A DNA stretch of 64,000 nt from Hermatobates lingyangjiaoensis (Eukaryota > Arthropoda > Insecta > Hemiptera > Hermatobatidae), in contig JAPFBL010000035.1 in NCBI GenBank assembly GCA_026182355.1, positions 930,001 through 994,000 of the forward strand. Direction: 5' to 3'. The translations under genes were made by a program, and so were the position numbers. The first letter of the stretch is position 1, and each line of letters begins with the position of its first letter. Shown in pieces: positions 49,067 to 58,610 of this stretch. The notes under the pieces are model-generated. The model made no database searches. It was not told the origin of the DNA and saw only the letters and a list, made by a program, of their open reading frames with translations.

Positions 49067-49157
49067 TTCGTGAGTGTTCGTCCTTTTTCTTGTGTTCTCT
49101 AGCTGTAACTTTAATTATTTGTCCGTTTGGACCGTCTGATTTCAATTTCAATTCAAA

Positions 49158-49158
<1 letters not shown>

Positions 49159-49202
<44 letters not shown>
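49159..49202. repeat. (TA)n array
   Basis: About 22 TA units between two PLE terminus pairs. The minus-strand N-terminal frame ends into it as F-T-N-I-Y-I-Y. Confidence 0.95.
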
Positions 49203-49207
<5 letters not shown>

Positions 49208-49358
49208 AAAAGTTGGAAGCAGTCCTTCATTTAAACATATATTGTTAAATAACGCCCCATATTTGGCTTGTATCTGCTTCTTACACAATTTCTCCAGTTT
49301 CCGGAATTCCTTCCTCGTCTCTTCATTAAAACTATAAAGTCTATCACCAATATTACTA

Positions 49359-49397
49359 GGCGACATGTTTCGAATGTACCACATTCATCATCAGGAC
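49359..49397 (-). ncRNA. hammerhead-like motif, ACAUGU-C type
   Basis: CUGAUGA, extra U, GAAUG-UGGUA-CAUUC, GAA, ACAUGU, C (NUH = GUC). Stem I GUC/GCC keeps the first and third pairs. Confidence 0.55.
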
Positions 49398-49499
49398 AAT
49401 AATGAGAGTAATAGTAGGAAAGCTAGTTATATATAGAGATGATGTATATATAGTACTATGTATGTATGATATAGAGAGAGTACTATTACTCTCATTATT

Positions 49500-49538
49500 G
49501 TCCTGATGATGAATGTGGTACATTCGAAACATGTCGAC
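49500..49538 (+). ncRNA. hammerhead-like motif, ACAUGU-C type
   Basis: Stem I GUC/GAC, core CUGAUGA, extra U, stem II GAAUG-UGGUA-CAUUC, GAA, stem III ACAUGU (six-base palindrome), C. All elements are intact. ATG within ACAUGU opens the downstream frame. Confidence 0.6.
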
Positions 49539-49753
49539 TAGTAATATTGGTGATAGACTTTATAGTTTTAATGAAGAGACGAGGAAGGAATTCCGGAAAA
49601 TGGAGAAATTGTGTAAGAAGCAGATACAAGCCAAATATGGGGCGTTATTTAACAATATATATATATATATATATATATCAACATAAAATGATTTCACATA
49701 AACACGTGAAATAACAATCAATGATCAAACCACAAAATGAAATGGGAAAACAA

Positions 49754-49796
49754 GACTAAGATCTTTCAACCGTAACAAGCGGTCTTCGACAGAGTC
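49754..49796 (-). ncRNA. hammerhead-like motif, family B, A6 changed
   Basis: Stem I GACU/AGUC, CUGUCGA (A6 to U), extra A, GACCG...CGGUU, GAA, AGAUCU, U. The core change predicts inactivity. Confidence 0.45.
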
Positions 49797-49825
49797 AAAA
49801 ACCCAGCTGAGTCAGTTGGGTTTTT

Positions 49826-49868
49826 GGCTCCGACGAAAACCGCTAGTTACGGTTGAAAGATCTTAGTC
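49826..49868 (+). ncRNA. hammerhead-like motif, family B, U4 changed
   Basis: Stem I GGCU/AGUC (one G-U), CCGACGA, extra A, stem II AACCG/CGGUU, GAA, AGAUCU, U. The outer stem II pair is A-U here and G-C in the 58.3-kb copy, with pairing kept. Confidence 0.45.
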
Positions 49869-49916
49869 TTGTTTTCCCATTTCATTTTGTGGTTTGATCA
49901 TTGATATATCAACATA

Positions 49917-50018
49917 TAAACGTCATAAAAAGACTATGGGGACCTCAAAATATGTAGATCCGTCAAAGTCTTGGAATCGATTTTTTTCATTATCACTATA
50001 CTTTACTTATAGTAAAGA
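49917..50018. repeat. R1 end fragment joined to a PLE terminus
   Basis: CGTCATAAAAAGACTATGGG to ACTTTACTTATAGTAAAG matches the last 100 bp of R1. It begins directly after the family-B inverted repeat at 49718-49904. Confidence 0.65.
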
Positions 50019-51479
50019 AAATATCAGAAATGGGACTAAGATCATTCAATTAAAGAACTCGGTCTTGCTTAAAGTTACGTTCGAGCTGATGAGTTCTGAA
50101 TCACATGTTAATCATGAGAACATATTAAACAATAACTTAATTCAATATGATTCAAATTTTTCGAGAGTATTATGAAAAGTGAATAAATAACTCACATTCA
50201 AACATTGTACCGGTTGTTGAATTGCAGTGGAAAGATGCCTACGATTGCCACCCAACAGGTTTTTAAAACATTGAATGAGTCATTTGTAATTCACAGATGC
50301 AAATAAAACTGGCAGTCATTCTTGGAAAATAACCTATGATTTATAATATAAAGAGTGTGTTCCAGAAGGAAAAGAGATTCAATTAATAACTATTGTGTTA
50401 AGATTGGGATGATATCGAATGCAGGGCTATCTTATCACTGGCATAAGTCCGCTTACTCATTTAACACCAAGAGATTAGACTAATCAATGGATTGCAAACA
50501 AATAATCTACAATTAACATTGTAACTTGCAAACTAAGCAGTCTTTTATTAAATTACTAACAATTTATTTCATTACACAGTTGTTTTAAATGATGTTAATA
50601 CCCTATGTTGATGTTATCTACATTACAATTAGCAGCAGATTGTTTAATCTTGTAAATAATATTTGTGTGAAAATGCATGCCTTGTGGTAGAGGGTATCCA
50701 GGTAAATGATGGAACCAATTGGATTAGAATGGTCTCAGTTTGTTGAAAATGTTGGTCAGATTTTCAGGTATAAATAGTAAAAATTTCCAAGAAAAAATAT
50801 TTATTTTTTTTAAAATAAGAAAACTAGATCTTTTGTTAAGCATGAGTGTACCTCTTTGTTCATATTTCGCCATCCAGTTGTACTTGACAAGTAGGCTATT
50901 GTTTTCAAATACTTCTAATAATATCTCTGTAATAATGTAATTAGGAGGTACTATATGTGGTTAAATTACGTTATCTGATACTGTATCTAACCAGTACTAA
51001 CTTTAAGAATTTTTTCCATTAATTATTATTTTAATAATGATTAAAACCTAAGTACTTAAATGAGTAATTCCCTTCTACATTATAAATTGCAAGGAGAAAT
51101 ACCTTACATAAATTGTTCCAAGGAAAAGATAAAATACCTCCACAAAGACTAAAAATAAATTCTACACTGGAGACAAAACATTTATTAAAAATTATGAGAG
51201 CAAATAAGGCATCATTTGAGATGACATCATTTGGAGCCGACATTAGAACATCGTTAATCATGAAGCCCTGTGCTAGTGATGTCAATAGACTTAGTCACAA
51301 ATAAGTTTTTTGAAATCTTTATCTCTCATTGAAATCCTTATCTCTTATCTATCAATATTTTTTTTATATATCATGTATGGTTGTAGAGGGTGACCAGCTA
51401 TCCAAACTGTATCACTTTTTTCAATACAGACAACTATTAATTAAGAAATTATAATAACTGATTAAAATATTTTCATATT

Positions 51480-52305
51480 TATTTTACTGTCTTTGTCTAG
51501 ATTTTTTTTGTCTAGATTCTGATAAAAAAAATTCTAAGGCATTGTAAATAAATTCAACAAGTGCAGTAGGTTTTCCATTATTCCAAGAAGAGTTTTCAGT
51601 TCTTTTACCTCTATTGCTTTTTGCCGTAATCTGGATGTCTCGCAAAAATGTTTATAACTTTTTAATATTACGTTTATTTTTTTTTTAAAAATTCATTATC
51701 TTTTAGTTGGCTTTTTTGTACATAAATACTTCTCAAATCATAGACTATACCGTAACACCCTTTTTCTTTAATGTAATTATGTATGATCTGAAAAAGTATT
51801 CAGATCATTCCCTCAAAACTGTACCTTTTGTTATTATTTCATGATTATCCTTCAAACAGTTTGACTTTCCGCCCACTCAAAGGGGCATTTGCACAATCTT
51901 TAGACAATTTATGTATCAAAACTGCCCTTTGCCGTTATATTCGAAAATTATGTCTTTTTTTTCAATTAATGATTCAGTCAATCAATCGAATGATTCTTAA
52001 GTTTCAACACTATAGTATGAATAGTGTAGGGGAAAAAATGTTGTTTGATATACCTTATTGCCAAAAAAGGTGACTCTCGTATAATGCAATATAGTCCCCA
52101 AAACAATAGCCACATCTACACTAACGGGGTAATGTTTGAGTAAATTATGAATTGTAAACTGTTTGAGTAAACTGTTTTGTAGCTTGCCTACAAACTCTTC
52201 GATACACAACTACCCACGCTAATGTCAAAAATGGACTTTCGAGACGTCAAGACATCTGTTGAGATTTTTTCATGATCATTCACTTCACTTACGGTATAAT
52301 AACAT
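51480..52305. repeat. dispersed repeat R1, partial copy 3
   Basis: Parallels 47270-48120: TTCTAAGGCATTGTAAATAA, TTTTTGCCGTAATCTGG, then CATGATCATTCACTTCACTT at the end. The 5' half is missing. A 100-bp piece of the same family lies at 48470-48570. Confidence 0.55.
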
Positions 52306-53619
52306 GTAAAATCATTCAAAAACAATGAAGTGGTTCTGCATCTCTACACTCTACTTTAAGAGATGAAACATCCGGCGGGGGGGGGGGGGAGAAGTCTTCT
52401 TAAAATGTTCTATGTATCAGATTTTTATTACATTTGAACCACACGCACAAAGAACGTAGAAAGCAATATGTAAAAAACAAGGAATTCTATTGAATTAGTG
52501 AGTATGATATTATGATTCTTTCACTAAATTCTCTTTGCATTTTGACCAAATTTTCATAACATTGAAAAATAGAATTAAAATTGTTGATAAGTTATCCGAA
52601 TTGAGTCAAGATGGGTATTTTTCTAATGATTGATAATAGACAATTTTCACTTTTCATATGAAAAGAAATAAATTGAATAATAGTTTGGTCTTCAAGAAGT
52701 ACCACTCTACTATTGATTGGATATTTTAAATGTTTGGAAAACGATAAAAAGAATATAATATTAGCTGAGGAAGGGAATGCTGAGAGGAACAGGCTGGTTC
52801 TAGCTTGACTTTATGGGCATCCTTTGAGTGGGCGAGCCCTACTTTCGTATTTCTCTTGAGTTTTTAAAATAGTCTTTGGAATGTTTACTACCAAAGTTCT
52901 AATAAATATCCACAGCTGGCACAAATTACTTTAATAATAATTCAAAATCTTATAAGTTTCTGAAATTAAGTTTAATAATGTGAATGATGTATGTTTTCTT
53001 TGTTTAATATCCGTATGAATTACGATTACTCATTCAAGCCATTTAATGTAAAGAATACAAAATCTGGAATCCGAGGTCAGTACAAGTAACCTTGACAACT
53101 AAGTCTCCTAAGACGTAAAAATTACTCTTGATAGTACTTGTAATAGTGTAAAAATCTTTAAGTCGTAATTTTGCATCAGCAATTGAACCAATAATTTTGA
53201 TTTTGTTGAACCTTTGAGATAACGCAATCTTCTCAGGTTCCAGTCTTTTCTGGAAGTTTCAATATTTTCAGGTCGTTGAGTTAATGAGTTTTTTTTAATG
53301 TGATTAATAAAATTCAATACGAATAATATTTTATTTATAAATTATTAGTCCTGGATATGACATATGGATGTGATATGAGAAAAAGGTAATACAATACCCC
53401 ACAATAAATATTCAGACGGGTAGTAGCGAGAGGTTGGACAAATTATACGTCTCTGCTAACACTAGAGGACCGTTAACTGTCAGCACCCTCCACCCCACCA
53501 ACGCCCCAACCACCTCAATTCAGCCAGTAGCTCTTGAGCAACAGAAGTAAGAGCTACTTTGAACGATTACTGTAAACTGTGTCTTAATACCACCTCTATA
53601 GACTAACAACTTTTTAATT

Positions 53620-53658
53620 ACCCTGAAGATGACTGGAAGCCAGTTGAAACATGTCGGT
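53620..53658 (+). ncRNA. hammerhead-like motif, ACAUGU-C type
   Basis: Stem I ACC/GGU, core CUGAAGA, extra U, stem II GACUGG-AAG-CCAGUU (6 pairs, one G-U), GAA, ACAUGU, C. All core bases are present. This copy stands alone, not in an inverted pair. Confidence 0.6.
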
Positions 53659-53856
53659 TCCACCTTAATTAATATTCTCCAACGTTTAGATGAAGGAAAG
53701 AAGGTATTCAGAAACCTCGAAAAACTGGTGAAGAAAATAACATCAGTAAAATACGGTCAGGTTATGAACGAAATATGTTTGAATGAAGGACTGCTCCCAA
53801 ATTTTATAAACATATATATATATATACATAATTATAGTAGTGTATTAACTGATTAA
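53629..53856 (+). CDS. PLE N-terminal ORF fragment, ends in (TA)n
   Basis: ATG overlaps the ribozyme-like core (CUGAAG-AUG). The frame reads through stem II and stem III, then V-F-R-N-L-E-K-L-V-K-K-I, Q-V-M-N-E-I-C-L-N-E-G-L-L-P and N-F-I-N-I-Y into (TA)n (53811-53825). It matches the frames at 49.2 and 56.7 kb in spacing and key residues (R..LEKL, C-L-x-E-G-L-L-P). Only the extreme N-terminus of a PLE protein; no RT follows. Confidence 0.7.
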   Translation: MTGSQLKHVGSTLINILQRLDEGKKVFRNLEKLVKKITSVKYGQVMNEICLNEGLLPNFINIYIYIHNYSSVLTD

Positions 53857-53859
53857 AAA

Positions 53860-55570
53860 CTAAATATAGTAGATAAAATGACTTAACTGCAAAGAAGAGA
53901 ATATATATAATATTATATTCCGAGATACTTAAGAGAAACATTGTAATGTTGCTACTAAATAATAAATCCAATCATTGGAGTTTGGAACACAAACAGAAGA
54001 CCTCTATAATCACTAGGCTAGTTAAACTTTGAAAAGTTGAAACACACCGATTAAACTGTTTGTTTATGTTGAGCCTGGACTCAAAATTGAATATCTAAAA
54101 TAACAATTTCAGATTAAAGCAAAGAGACCCCAATCACCTAAGGCATAGACAGACCTTAGGTAAACTCTACTTTAACCTCAAAGCTGCCATCTTAATTACA
54201 AAGCAGTTTACAGCGTTAGCCAGCTTCCAAGAATATTGGGAATACAGTTTTAGTCCTACTAGTCGAGTGGAAATGTTTTTCTTTCTCATTTCAACTATTT
54301 ACAGATAATTCTTATTAAATTTGCCATAGATAGAGTCGTACAGTATATAAATGTGTAAAAATAGACTAGAGGTTTGTCTTTCTTTAACGCACAAAAAAAT
54401 CAATTTTCACAAACAAGTTTTGACTTCCTCTGGCTGAATTATTGATTTTTTTTGTTCTATTATCACTATTGGTTCGATTTGGTTCATTACTTGTTACTAT
54501 ATATTCAACTAAAAAAACCAATAAATAACATGATGAAAAAACTAAACATCAAATCAAATATTTGACTAAAATTATATAGCCAACAATATCCAGAAAAATG
54601 TAAAAATTATCAAAAAAATTTAGACATTGTCAACTTAATTCTGATTTCATCACAGTGGCGTATAAAACTAAGATTAAATACTATTCTGTTTAATAAGTGT
54701 TTTCCCTGGATTTTAATTTGAGGAAAATATATCCTCTCAGGGATTTTGTCCTCGACCAATGATGTGATAATATGAAGACATCATACAACGCACGCACACA
54801 AACACACATAATTTTATTTTCTATATTTGACAAATTTTAGAGCATGCCCATTGTTAAGAATAAATTCTTATGCAAAAAAAGCATATCTATTTCTTTAAAC
54901 CTTAAATAACGCTTACAAATAAAACTGTTGTTATAGAAATCAGTAGACCGTAATCTACCTTTTCTCTTTCAGACTGTTGTGCTTCAGAGTCAATATGTTT
55001 TCTCGTTTTAACTTCAAAAACAAAGTAATGACTCTAATTGATAGTTTACGAACTAAATGTCAAAGTTTGTTCAATGAGATTAGCCATTACTATTGCAAGC
55101 ACCTAAATTAAGTTATTCATGAAAAGGAGGTTTGGTTGGGATTTTACTCCCAGAATTTTTGCAAGAGGAATTATTTCTTTCAAGAGATTTTTCCTTTTGG
55201 GGACTTTTACTTTGACCAATAATGCTATCATGTAGACATGAAAGACTATTCTCCTTTGGTGATGGAAAACTTAACTATAGAGAAAAGCAGATATTTTACA
55301 CCAATTTTCAAATAATACAGCAGATTTATGAGGGAAATTATTTTTAAAGTAGTTCCAAAGTAGGCGAGTTGGATGCATTAGAGTGAAAGGCATCTTATTA
55401 ATATTTAATCCCCCTCAGCAGATAGATTAGATTCAACTAGTCTCATTTTGAGCTGCAGGAAATCTAATATTTATACACCAATTAGCTCACTTCAAATCTA
55501 TACGGGAAGAAAATTCTGGAACATCAATATATAATCTGGAATTTAATTTTAATCTAATTAAAACATATAC
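53860..55570. other. AT-rich, nothing firm
   Basis: No ORF above 60 codons, no inverted repeat and no (TA)n array. Confidence 0.5.
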
Positions 55571-55573
55571 ATA

Positions 55574-56149
55574 TTGTTATTACTATTGAAGTTAGTAAAA
55601 TTCATAGTATTATATAAATTCATCTCACCTCATAAAAAAGCAGATGTAATCGTCCTACCGGTTACACATGTAGTGCATCTTCAAAGAGAAGTTCTACTCA
55701 AAGAAGCACTCAGTGCAGATTCAATTAGACGATTACATTTGCTGTTTACGAATACGACAGCTTCATCTAATAGTATGATTTCAACTTTAAATTTTGTGAT
55801 CAGAATGCACCAGTTCAGGTATACTACACAGGCACAAATACATACTGCTAGAAATAAAACTTAGCAAAAATTAAGGATGGGAAAGGATTTTTTTAAGAGC
55901 AAATCTTGTCTTAACTTTAACATTAATAGTCAAGACAGTAAAAATCACTTGATTAGTCTCATCTATATATCTGAAATATATCAAAGTAGGGTTGAAACGA
56001 CAAGAAACATAACAAAACCACTTCAATATTATGGACGAGGCCAAAAACGGTCGACACCATCTGTTTTTGCTAGCCAGGACGTAGATGATGAAAATGTAAT
56101 GTTCCCTGTGGTCGCTTTCTGCTTGACGCCTACAGTTCATGTTTCATAG
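55574..56149 (+). other. two unrecognised ORFs of about 90 codons
   Basis: 55574-55864 and 55877-56149 are open on the plus strand. Neither shows a motif I know. Codon composition is plain and no splice or repeat context supports them. Confidence 0.15.
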
Positions 56150-56360
56150 GAGTCCCGATCTTGCATCCATCACTCATGCACAACGATATGCATTCTCAAT
56201 TAATCACTATTCCTGCGAGAATTTCAATCCAAAAAGGATCATACATTTGTTTTCCATTGATATATTACGTAATTCCTTTACGTACTTTCATTTTTTTAAT
56301 TACAAAAATATAAATAAATGTACAATAATAATATATGAATATATATATAAACATTTAAAA

Positions 56361-56370
56361 TAATATATAT

Positions 56371-56404
<34 letters not shown>
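56361..56404. repeat. (TA)n array
   Basis: About 21 TA units with one AATAT interruption, at the left edge of a PLE terminus pair. Confidence 0.95.
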
Positions 56405-56405
56405 C

Positions 56406-56855
56406 ATCATTAAATATCTTGCCAACATTAAGTTTAGTATGTTTCCTACATATCTTTTCAAGATTTCGAATGCTACTTTTCCATCTTTGTGGTATCATAT
56501 AAATTAACTCACCGATTTTTTTATGTTTACATGTATTTTCAATATTACACAGGTCCGACGTTTCGGTCTACGTTGACCATTCTCAAGGATTCTTTATACA
56601 AGGTTTTTTTACAATACTTGTATAAAGAATTTTTGAGAATGGTCAACGTAGACCGAAACGTCGGACCTGTGTAATATGGAAAATACATGTAAACATAAAA
56701 AAATCGGTGAGTTAATTTATATGATACCACAAAGATGGAAAAGTAGCATTCGAAATCTTGAAAAGGTATGTAGGAAACATACTAAACTTAATATTGGCAA
56801 GATATTTAATGAGGTATGTTTAAAAGAAGGTCTGCTCCCAAAGTATACCAATATA
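56406..56855. mobile_element. PLE terminus pair with N-terminal ORF, ~197-bp arms
   Basis: Arms 56406-56602 and 56617-56813. The right side (56676-56855) is open: W-K-S-S-I-R-N-L-E-K-V-C-R-K-H, then G-K-I-F-N-E-V-C-L-K-E-G-L-L-P and K-Y-T-N-I-Y into (TA)n. The left arm carries the same frame cut at F-N-D-V, then (TA)n. Core motif variant: UUGAGAA, extra U, stem GGUC/GACC, GAA, ACGU, C, GG. Confidence 0.75.
56632..56664 (+). ncRNA. hammerhead-like scaffold with U3/A8 core
   Basis: UUGAGAA replaces CUGANGA: positions 3 and 8 are U and A instead of C and G, which could still pair. Stem II GGUC-AACGUA-GACC, GAA, ACGU, C, GG. The left arm has the same motif on the minus strand. Confidence 0.4.
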
Positions 56856-56913
56856 TATATATAGTTCAATATAAACAAAGAAACATAGAGAAATCAGAAG
56901 AACACACTTACAG

Positions 56914-56947
56914 TCTCTAATTTTCGGTTTGAACCGTCTTCAGGGGA
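56914..56947 (-). ncRNA. hammerhead-like motif, AAUU-A type
   Basis: CUGAAGA, extra C, GGUU-C-AAACC, GAA, AAUU, A (NUH = UUA), GAGA. Stem I 5' strand is UCCC, so one pair is lost. Confidence 0.5.
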
Positions 56948-57323
56948 GATAAGAGAGGGAAACCAAGCGCACTGGATCAGAGACAGTTGGAGACCAACAG
57001 TGTTGCCGCATGCGCGCCCGTTCACAGAAAATAAGGTAGACAGGAATCAATTTATAATTAATTTATAATTTATAAAATAAAATAATGGAATATGAAAACA
57101 ATAAATATATAAAAAAGAAAAAATTGAAAAAATAAGGGAAATTGATACAGAATTTCAATTTTTTCTTTTTTATATATTTATTGTTTTCATATTCCATTAT
57201 TTTATTTTATAAATTATAAATTGATTCCTGTCTACCTTATTTTCTGTGAACGGGCGCGCATGCGGCAACACTGTTGGTCTCCAACCGTCTCTGATCCAGT
57301 GCGCTTGGTTTCCCTCTCTTATC

Positions 57324-57357
57324 TCTCCTGAAGACGGTTCAAACCGAAAATTAGAGA
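57324..57357 (+). ncRNA. hammerhead-like motif, AAUU-A type, intact
   Basis: Stem I UCUC/GAGA (4/4), core CUGAAGA, extra C, stem II GGU-UCAA-ACC, GAA, stem III AAUU, A. The best family-A copy. Confidence 0.6.
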
Positions 57358-57498
57358 CTGTAAGTGTGTTCTTCTGATTTCTCTATGTTTCTTTGTTTAT
57401 ATTGAACTATATTTGTCCGTTTTGGGTCGTATTTCCAACGAAAAAAAAAATATATATATATATAACAGATTCAATAATATATCGACCGTTTGATAGAA

Positions 57499-57778
57499 TA
57501 GGTGTGTTCTCTAATCGGGGTTCGGTCAATTTTCCAGGATAAAAAATCAAACTCTCGTTGCCAACGTTTCGGTTTTATTTAAAACCTTTTTCATAGGCCT
57601 ACAAACAAAGGATAATAATAAATATGTTATAAAAGGATAATAAATGTTGATATGTGATTTCTTATTATCCTTTGTTTGTAGGCCTATGAAAAAGGTTTTA
57701 AATAAAACCGAAACGTTGCAACGAGAGTTTGATTTTTTATCCTGGAAAATTGACCGAACCCCGATTAGAGAACACACC

Positions 57779-57780
<2 letters not shown>
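57499..57780. mobile_element. PLE family-C terminus pair
   Basis: Arms 57499-57618 and 57661-57780: TAGGTGTGTTCTCTAATCGG, TTGACCGAACCCCG, GGTTTTATTTAAAACC. The right arm lost one base of GAAACGUUG. (TA)n flanks both ends. Confidence 0.8.
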
Positions 57781-57809
<29 letters not shown>

Positions 57810-57815
57810 TATATA

Positions 57816-58166
57816 TTGTTGAAATGTACCGCAGTTTCGGCATTAACGACTTTCAACTAAGCTGTTCCAGTCTCCTGACACTCTTACGAATAGAAGGTGG
57901 TAATTCCCAAATAAGTTGTCCAAAGGACATAGAGACACTTTTTTGAAACACTTTAATAGATAACAACAATTTTAATACAACTGAAAACTAACATCACAGG
58001 TAAAGAATTTAATATAACTTACAAGACCATTATCTAGAAACTAGCTGTCGACTATTCCCTTAGTTCCAAGGAGGCTGGAACAGCTTAGTTTGAAAGTTGT
58101 TAATGCCGAAGCTGCGGTACATTTCAACAAAATATGCCTCCAAGAAGAGTTCCTGCCAACTTGTAC

Positions 58167-58170
<4 letters not shown>
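57816..58170. mobile_element. PLE N-terminal ORF pair between (TA)n arrays
   Basis: Left, minus strand: W-E-L-P-P-S-I-R-K-S-V-R-R-L-E-Q-L, a stop, then H-F-N-N-I and (TA)n. Right, plus strand (58073-58170): R-L-E-Q-L-S-L-K-V-V, then H-F-N-K-I-C-L-Q-E-E-F-L-P and T-C-T-K-Y into (TA)n. Same frame as at 49, 53 and 56 kb. No hammerhead core is visible in the 140-bp centre. Confidence 0.65.
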
Positions 58171-58210
<40 letters not shown>

Positions 58211-58235
58211 TTCACATAAACACGTGAAATAACAA

Positions 58236-58367
58236 TTAATGATCAAACCACAATAAGAAATGGGAAAACAAGACTAAGATCTTTCGACCGTAACAAGCGG
58301 TCTTCGTCAGAGTCAAAAACCCAACTCAGTCTTGTTTTCCCATTTCTTATTGTGGTTTGATCATTGA
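58236..58367. mobile_element. PLE family-B terminus pair with internal deletion
   Basis: 40-bp arms 58236-58275 and 58328-58367. The left copy keeps the full motif; the right one has lost it. (TA)n borders both sides. Confidence 0.75.
58272..58314 (-). ncRNA. hammerhead-like motif, family B, intact
   Basis: Stem I GACU/AGUC (4/4), core CUGACGA, extra A, stem II GACCG-CUUGUUA-CGGUC (5/5), GAA, stem III AGAUCU (six-base palindrome), U (NUH = CUU). Every conserved base of a hammerhead core is present; only the extra A is unusual. Confidence 0.62.
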
Positions 58368-58409
58368 TATATATATATATAAACTCAAAAATTGTTATTG
58401 ACCTCTTCT

Positions 58410-58610
58410 ATTCTATTCACTGTTTCGTTATTGAGGGCTAGGTCAAATAAAAGAAAATAAACTCCTTTCTAGGCCGACGTTTCGACTTAAAATTAGAAGT
58501 CTTACTCTAATTTTAGCCCTGAAGATGATGTACAAATACATGGAAACGTCGGCCTAGAAAGGAGTTTATTTTCTTTTATTTGACCTAGCCCTCAATAACG
58601 AAACAGTGAA
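58410..58610. mobile_element. PLE terminus pair, ACGU-C type
   Basis: Outer arms about 58420-58487 and 58541-58608 (TTCACTGTTTCGTTATTGAG and complement). Left copy lacks the core; the right has it at 58516-58553. (TA)n at both sides. Confidence 0.75.
58516..58553 (+). ncRNA. hammerhead-like motif, ACGU-C type
   Basis: Stem I GCC/GGC, core CUGAAGA, extra U, a G-G mismatch, stem II AUGUA-CAAA-UACAU, GAA, ACGU, C (NUH = GUC). Confidence 0.55.

Larger units (their letters stand above)
48778..49118. mobile_element. PLE terminus pair: 169-bp arms, one mismatch
   Basis: Arms 48778-48946 and 48950-49118, spacer CGG. Compared base by base, the arms differ at one site only: 48858 against 49038, which is position N7 of the CUGANGA core (U on one strand, A on the other). 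A GUCC-GUUU-GGAC hairpin (49121-49132) and (TA)n follow on the right; (CA)n/(TA)n lies on the left. A recent insertion or gene conversion. Confidence 0.9.
49237..49660. mobile_element. PLE terminus pair with N-terminal ORF, 180-bp arms
   Basis: Arms 49237-49416 and 49481-49660. Minus strand (49384 to about 49203): open frame with R-K-E-F-R-K-L-E-K-L-C-K-K-Q, then A-L-F-N-N-I-C-L-N-E-G-L-L-P and T-F-T-N-I-Y into (TA)n. Plus strand: the same frame cut at A-L-F-N-N-I, then (TA)n (49655). The first ATGs lie inside the hammerhead-like motif. Known: PLE proteins start with a coiled-coil-like domain before the RT. This is its beginning. Confidence 0.8.
49718..49904. mobile_element. PLE family-B terminus pair, 93-bp arms, no spacer
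   Basis: Arms 49718-49810 and 49812-49904, with a few substitutions. Each carries the family-B motif and the tail CTTGTTTTCCCATTTC, then GGTTTGATCATTGA. Confidence 0.8.
56859..57412. mobile_element. PLE family-A terminus pair, ~265-bp arms
   Basis: Arms about 56859-57129 and 57152-57412, containing GTGCGCTTGG, GGGCGCGCATGCGGC, AAACCGAAAATTAGAGACTG and a T-rich inner part. A GUCC...GGGU hairpin (57415-57427) follows on the right. Inner arms differ by short indels around TTTATAATTAATTTA. (TA)n at both sides. Confidence 0.85.
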
